Below are positions 59,876-64,000 of a DNA stretch of 64,000 nt, one piece after another; position 1 is the stretch's first letter; each line of letters opens with the position of its first letter. Position numbers and translations under genes: made by a program. The notes under the pieces were generated by a model. The model was given only the letters and a program-made list of their open reading frames with translations. It was not told the DNA's origin and ran no database searches. The stretch spans positions 62,001 to 126,000 of the forward strand of contig LLEY01000076.1 in NCBI GenBank assembly GCA_001414485.1, in the 5' to 3' direction. The DNA is from Calycina herbarum (lineage: Eukaryota > Ascomycota > Leotiomycetes > Helotiales > Pezizellaceae).

Positions 59876-61189
59876 ATGCGTTCGCTACTTCTTAGCATCT
59901 TGTGTGTTGGAGTTTCTGTTCTTTCTCAGAACATTTCAACATACCCCCTGGGTCATCCTTTCCATGTCAACATACAACGTCCAAGAATTCCAGCAGCAAA
60001 TTTTTCAACTGTTTCTTATGTCGATCCCCGAACCGGGGAACGGCAAAGCATTACCTATACCCTTGGAGATGGTCGCAACGTTATTTATCAAGACGACATC
60101 AATTGGGGACCGGAGTCTCAGCTACTCGCTTGGTCTGACAACAACCAACGACCACCCTCGAAGCGAGGTGTTGGAGTCAAGTCTAAATACGCATGGCCTG
60201 ACGCTACCATCACCTATAGATATGATTCTTGCGAGACCAGAGAACTCCTCAGCGGCATATTCGAGTCAGCAATCAAGGAATGGAAAAAGGGCGCCCCATT
60301 TCTTCAGTTCAAACAATTGGCACCGAGTGCCTACGATGGCAGCGCTCCCGGAATTCTCACCATCACCAAACACGATGACAAATCTTGGTGGTGCTACTCA
60401 AACATCGCTCTCGATAACGGCGGAGTCGGTATGCGAATGAATCTTCAGTGGTTGAGTAAATCTGGGGGCATGAGCTGCGGACAAAATTTGGAACCCGTTG
60501 TCCACGAGATGGGCCACGCCATTGGACTGCATCATGAGCAAACACGACCTGATCGTGCTGCAAACATCAATTTCGATTGTACTAAATATTCTCCATGGAC
60601 GATACAAGGATGTGAAAACAGACTCTATCCTGAGTGTTGTGATCCCGCAATCCGGTTGACAGAGAAATGTTGTGGTGATTATCATAATTACGATATCGCA
60701 TCCCCTGCCATATACGACATGTACGGTCCTTATGATTGCAAAAGTGTTATGCATTATCCTGCTGGGGGTGTTCTTGGGAGTACGGCCACTTGCAACATCG
60801 CACCAAGTTCCCTTCCAAGCGAGGGTGATTTCAATGCTGTTTGCGAGATCTACACCACTTTCTGCAAGCCCTGGAAGGATCTCAAGTTCTGTGCGTCGAG
60901 CCCCAAGGCGTGTGGAACTTGTAACCCAATCTCTGGTCTCAACAAGTGCGACATTACTACATCTTGTATCTCGACTGGCACCAAATTTCACTGTGCCTGT
61001 AGAGCTGGTTTCAAAGCCGCGGGTGGTGATAACGATAGCACGACGCACTTCAGACTTCCATGGGATAATTACCGTCATCTAGTCTTTGTCCCCGAGAATA
61101 CTCCATGTGACGTCCTTTGCAACAGTCCCAATGGCTTCTCGCCAGACTTGTGTGCCGAGGTTTCGTTACAAAATACTTGTCCTCTCTAA
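59876..61189 (+). CDS. Secreted astacin-like zinc metalloprotease (M12A), 437 aa
   Basis: Single exon. Residues 1-17 are a signal peptide (LLLSILCVGVSVLS). A propeptide ends at a Kex2-like KR (residues 96-97). The catalytic domain starts near YAWPDATITYRY. The zinc site HEMGHAIGLHHE is at 210-221, with Glu211 as base and His210, His214 and His220 as ligands. The Met-turn SVMHYP lies at 290-295. The loop between them is Cys-rich (CCDPAIR, EKCCGDYHNY), and the C-terminal part (about 325-437) has many Cys pairs (CGTCNP, CACRAGF) resembling an EGF-like module. Family knowledge: astacins cleave proteins outside the cell. The gene probably acts in nutrition or host contact (inference). Confidence 0.87.
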   Translation: MRSLLLSILCVGVSVLSQNISTYPLGHPFHVNIQRPRIPAANFSTVSYVDPRTGERQSITYTLGDGRNVIYQDDINWGPESQLLAWSDNNQRPPSKRGVGVKSKYAWPDATITYRYDSCETRELLSGIFESAIKEWKKGAPFLQFKQLAPSAYDGSAPGILTITKHDDKSWWCYSNIALDNGGVGMRMNLQWLSKSGGMSCGQNLEPVVHEMGHAIGLHHEQTRPDRAANINFDCTKYSPWTIQGCENRLYPECCDPAIRLTEKCCGDYHNYDIASPAIYDMYGPYDCKSVMHYPAGGVLGSTATCNIAPSSLPSEGDFNAVCEIYTTFCKPWKDLKFCASSPKACGTCNPISGLNKCDITTSCISTGTKFHCACRAGFKAAGGDNDSTTHFRLPWDNYRHLVFVPENTPCDVLCNSPNGFSPDLCAEVSLQNTCPL

Positions 61190-61723
61190 GTATCGAGTTC
61201 GCAGGAGGGGTACCGAAGAACGTTTTTGGATTTGTTAGTAATGATTTAGTTTTCTTGACCTTGGCTCAATCAGTCTTGGAAACACCTGGGAAGCTGTTGT
61301 GTTCATTGTTTATTGGGGGATGATTTGATGCAATGCAAGAGGGTTATTAATCCCGTTATTATGCGTATCTAGCTCGATTTTGGCCTATCAATACCTTCAT
61401 TTATTTGGAAGATAGCAGAATTAATGTTGTGTGACGATCCACAATAATCTTTGTACTGAATCGTAGGTGGTTAGTAAGCCCCAGTACGTGCATAATCCAG
61501 GCCCTGTTGAGTACCCACTGCCTACACCACTGCCCCTCCTTTTTGCCTTGGCATAACCGAATAAGTCGGTACGTCAGAGTACGAACTAATAAATCCCCTC
61601 CTTTTGTCTTTTCAGTGTCCGGACTGCCCGAGTTCTAAACTTCACATTTGTTTCCTGCAAAGACTTTGAAGTGTTCATTATCTTACCCTGCAAAGTTACA
61701 ACTTCTCATAAAAACTTGCCAAA
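61190..61723. promoter_or_regulatory. Intergenic stretch: 3' flank of the protease gene and sulfite oxidase promoter
   Basis: No gene seen. The frame 61117-61323 is a shadow of the protease end. Confidence 0.45.
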
Positions 61724-63574
61724 ATGGAACCCAACGCACACCCTAAGCGAGCTGTAAGATAGCTCCAAACCAATTTCTCTTACTTGTACTAACAAAAAGC
61801 CCAGCGCGCCGACGAATGGAAATTAGAACAAGGTCTCGCCCCCAGAAGCAACACCTCAGAACCCTACGACACCTTCGAAACCATTAAAGCTCGCAATGCA
61901 GAAGTAAACGCCAAATGCAACGTCGACCCTAACGTCGAATACGCCGAAGAAAGAGAGGGATGGCGCGGATATGTCGAATGGGAAAAATATCCTGAGAAGA
62001 AAGCCAAAGCCGCCGCCGTAATGGCGAATTTCAAATTCCCTCCACCACCGGAATTTCAGCTCGGTCCCATTCCGGATAGTAATCCTGTGCTGGAAGGCAC
62101 GAGATGGAAGATGTGGCATAAGGCCCTTGGAGGATCGCTGGAGAATGTGCCGGAGGAGAGTTGGAAGAGGGTGCTTGAGGAGAAACATGAGGATTTTTTG
62201 CATCTTTTGGAGTTTCCTTATAATGGGGAGCCGCCTAAGGTATCTTTCCCCTAACTTATCTGAAGAATATGAAATGAATGGAAGCTGATGTGCGAGAAGA
62301 GTCTTACTACTTTGGAACCCATCACACCCAATCCACTGCATTTTGTCCGAAATCATGGTGGGATTCCGGATATCGATGCTGATAAATTAACTCTTGAAAT
62401 CGATGGGCTTGTCAAAAACCCGAAGACTCTGACATTTACCGATCTTCAGAATGAAGAATTGTTTCCTCGACAATCGAATCTGGTTACTATTCAATGCAGT
62501 GGTACGAGAAGAATCGAGCAGATTGCCGAGTACGCAGGAGAGGGAGATGAAATGATCAATGCGCCATGGGCTGAAGGCGCAATCGGAACGGCTTTGTGGA
62601 CAGGAGTCAGTTTGAAGAAGGTAATCAAGTATTGCGGTGGTTTAATCGACGGAGGTAAACACCTCGAACTTTACGGAGCAGATACATATTTCAAACACGT
62701 AAGATATTCTCCGTCCATCCCCTCTCTTCACTTATGCACATCTCACTATAACTCTAACACATTTTAGGAACAACTACAAAACTATCTCGTCTCAGTTCCC
62801 TGGTCCAAAGTAAAAGCCAACGAAGTTCTCCTAGCCTGGGAAATGAACGGCAAACCCCTCCCAAAGATCCACGGCTTTCCCCTCCGCGTCGTAGTCCTCG
62901 GTTACATCGGCGCACGCTCAGTAAAATGGCTCTACCGCATAAAAGCCATCCCACACCCCTCTCGCGCCCCGGTACAAAGCAAAGAATATCTCTATTTCAA
63001 CAGCCAAGTAGGGAAGCACAATCAATCTCTAACCCAAGGGATCCAAATCCAAGAAATGCCCGTTTCATCCGCAATCATGTCTCCCTGGAACAAAGACGTC
63101 GTCATCCACCCCGGAAGCATGAAAGTCAAAGGATGGGCGTACTCAGGTGGAGGTCGATGGCCTGAACGTGTGGAAGTAAGTCCTGATGGGGGATTTGTGT
63201 GGTATGTTGTTCCCGTCGAGAATTTGTCAAAGAAACATAAGTTTGCGTGGAGAACTTGGTTTCTTGATTTGCCTGTTGATGCCGAGGGCTGGCTTGATCT
63301 GGTTGTTAGGTGTTGGGATAATTCGCTTAATACGCAACCGACATTTGTGAGGAGTGCGTGGAATTGGGGCTTGCATGTTACGAGTAGTTGCCATCGGATC
63401 AAGGTTTATAGTGTTAATACTTCGAAGCCGGCGACGAAGAGGAGGTTGGCTGAGTTTGAGGAGAGGGGTGTGCCGTTTGAACCGTTGACGAGACCTACGG
63501 AGTTTGCGACGCAATCTGAGGAAGACTATGAGGCCTATTGGGCGAAGCATGATCCTCGGGACGTTGATGATTAG
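61724..63574 (+). CDS. Sulfite oxidase (molybdenum cofactor), 561 aa, four exons
   Basis: Exons: 61724-61753, 61805-62239, 62285-62698 and 62768-63574. Introns of 51, 45 and 69 bp are all in phase 0. The start is MEPNAHPKRA. The oxidoreductase molybdopterin domain begins at NPLHFVRNHGGIP (about residue 170). Cys226 in IQCSGTRR is the expected molybdenum ligand. GAIGTALWTGVSL and YLVSVPWSK are typical, and the C-terminal dimerisation domain includes MPVSSAIMSP and VKGWAYSGGGRWPERVEVS. There is no cytochrome b5 domain and no C-terminal SKL. Family knowledge: oxidation of sulfite to sulfate with molybdopterin. Without heme, electrons may go to oxygen as in plant enzymes (inference). The first 150 residues are a charged extension of unknown role. 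Confidence 0.88.
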
Positions 63575-64000
63575 GTTTGGGTGATAATTCCGTAGCGCTT
63601 GCTGAATTTGCCGGTTTCGATCTTTATGATTAATAGGTTGGAGCCTAACTCACCATCCTCCCTAAACCCTTGATTTAATTTACAATTTATCTCAATTTTT
63701 CCAGCTTAGTGAGAAGATTCTAAAGTTCCCTAAACACATCGTTGAATTTCCAGTCATCATCACTTGACTTGTACACCATCGTCTAATTTGTATCCACTAA
63801 CAAATATCACATTAGACCGTCTCGTGTATTCAAGATAAGCAGACAAAATAGAGAGTATTCGTATAATCAATCAATTCATTCAATTGTCTAAATCCAATCC
63901 ACTGGAAACCCATTATCAAACTTCTGGTCGCCACTCACCCCATACTATTTCCTTCCTCTAGACTAAATTCGCCTCCCACCCTTCTTCTAAACCTGCTCAC
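63575..64000. other. Right-edge intergenic sequence
   Basis: AT-rich 3' flank of sulfite oxidase; nothing recognisable. Confidence 0.5.

Noticed and set aside
1..64000. tRNA/rRNA genes, CRISPR arrays, telomere repeats, intact transposase or reverse transcriptase
   Set aside because: I looked for T-loop-like motifs, regular spacer arrays and transposase/RT motifs and saw none. A covariance-model search was not possible, so single tRNAs could have been missed.

Overview
The window is nuclear DNA of a filamentous ascomycete. It is probably a leotiomycete of the Helotiales type, but that placement is an inference from the general look of the proteins. The spliceosomal introns are mostly 45-125 bp, with GTANGT-like donors, CTAAC/CTGAC-like branch sites and YAG acceptors. 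Several head-to-head gene pairs share promoters, and gene blocks alternate with AT-rich stretches that hold only eroded sequence. Exon models below were built by eye; where exons are listed, phases agree and total length is a multiple of three.

Left part (1-21.7 kb). A gene end with a Cys-pair motif lies at the left edge. Then come bud3 (minus; DH-domain Rho GEF of septation), head-to-head with a very short dcc1-like cohesion/clamp-loader gene, an F-box-like gene, and an orphan ORF at 12 kb inside AT-rich relics. A four-exon RBR ubiquitin ligase with a SUMO-interacting motif (minus) is head-to-head with a LYC1-type lysine N-acetyltransferase.

Middle (21.7-39.2 kb). An AT-rich gap of about 5 kb leads to a DUF6536-type membrane protein gene ruined by in-frame stops and a frameshift. 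Fragments of a P-loop GTPase and of an unrecognised gene follow. Next come rev7 (HORMA, minus) and kap114 (importin-9 type, plus) head-to-head, a C-rich palindromic element, and a secreted tyrosinase.

Right part (39.2-64 kb). Two tandem paralogous BTB genes differ by one intron. After 3 kb of repeats there is a strongly diverged histone H3 / CENP-A-like sequence, an eroded hypothetical gene, a frameshifted protein kinase and a repeat cluster. Then come a nine-exon OPT-family transporter, an MFS transporter remnant, a 258-bp inverted-repeat element, a secreted astacin-like metalloprotease and a sulfite oxidase.

The intact genes are mostly housekeeping (septation, replication/repair, nuclear import, ubiquitin, sulfite detoxification) or transport/secretion functions; no biosynthetic cluster is visible. 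The stretches between them carry decayed genes whose stop codons fit C-to-T change, miniature inverted-repeat elements and dispersed repeats, which fits a genome shaped by repeat-induced point mutation (inference).
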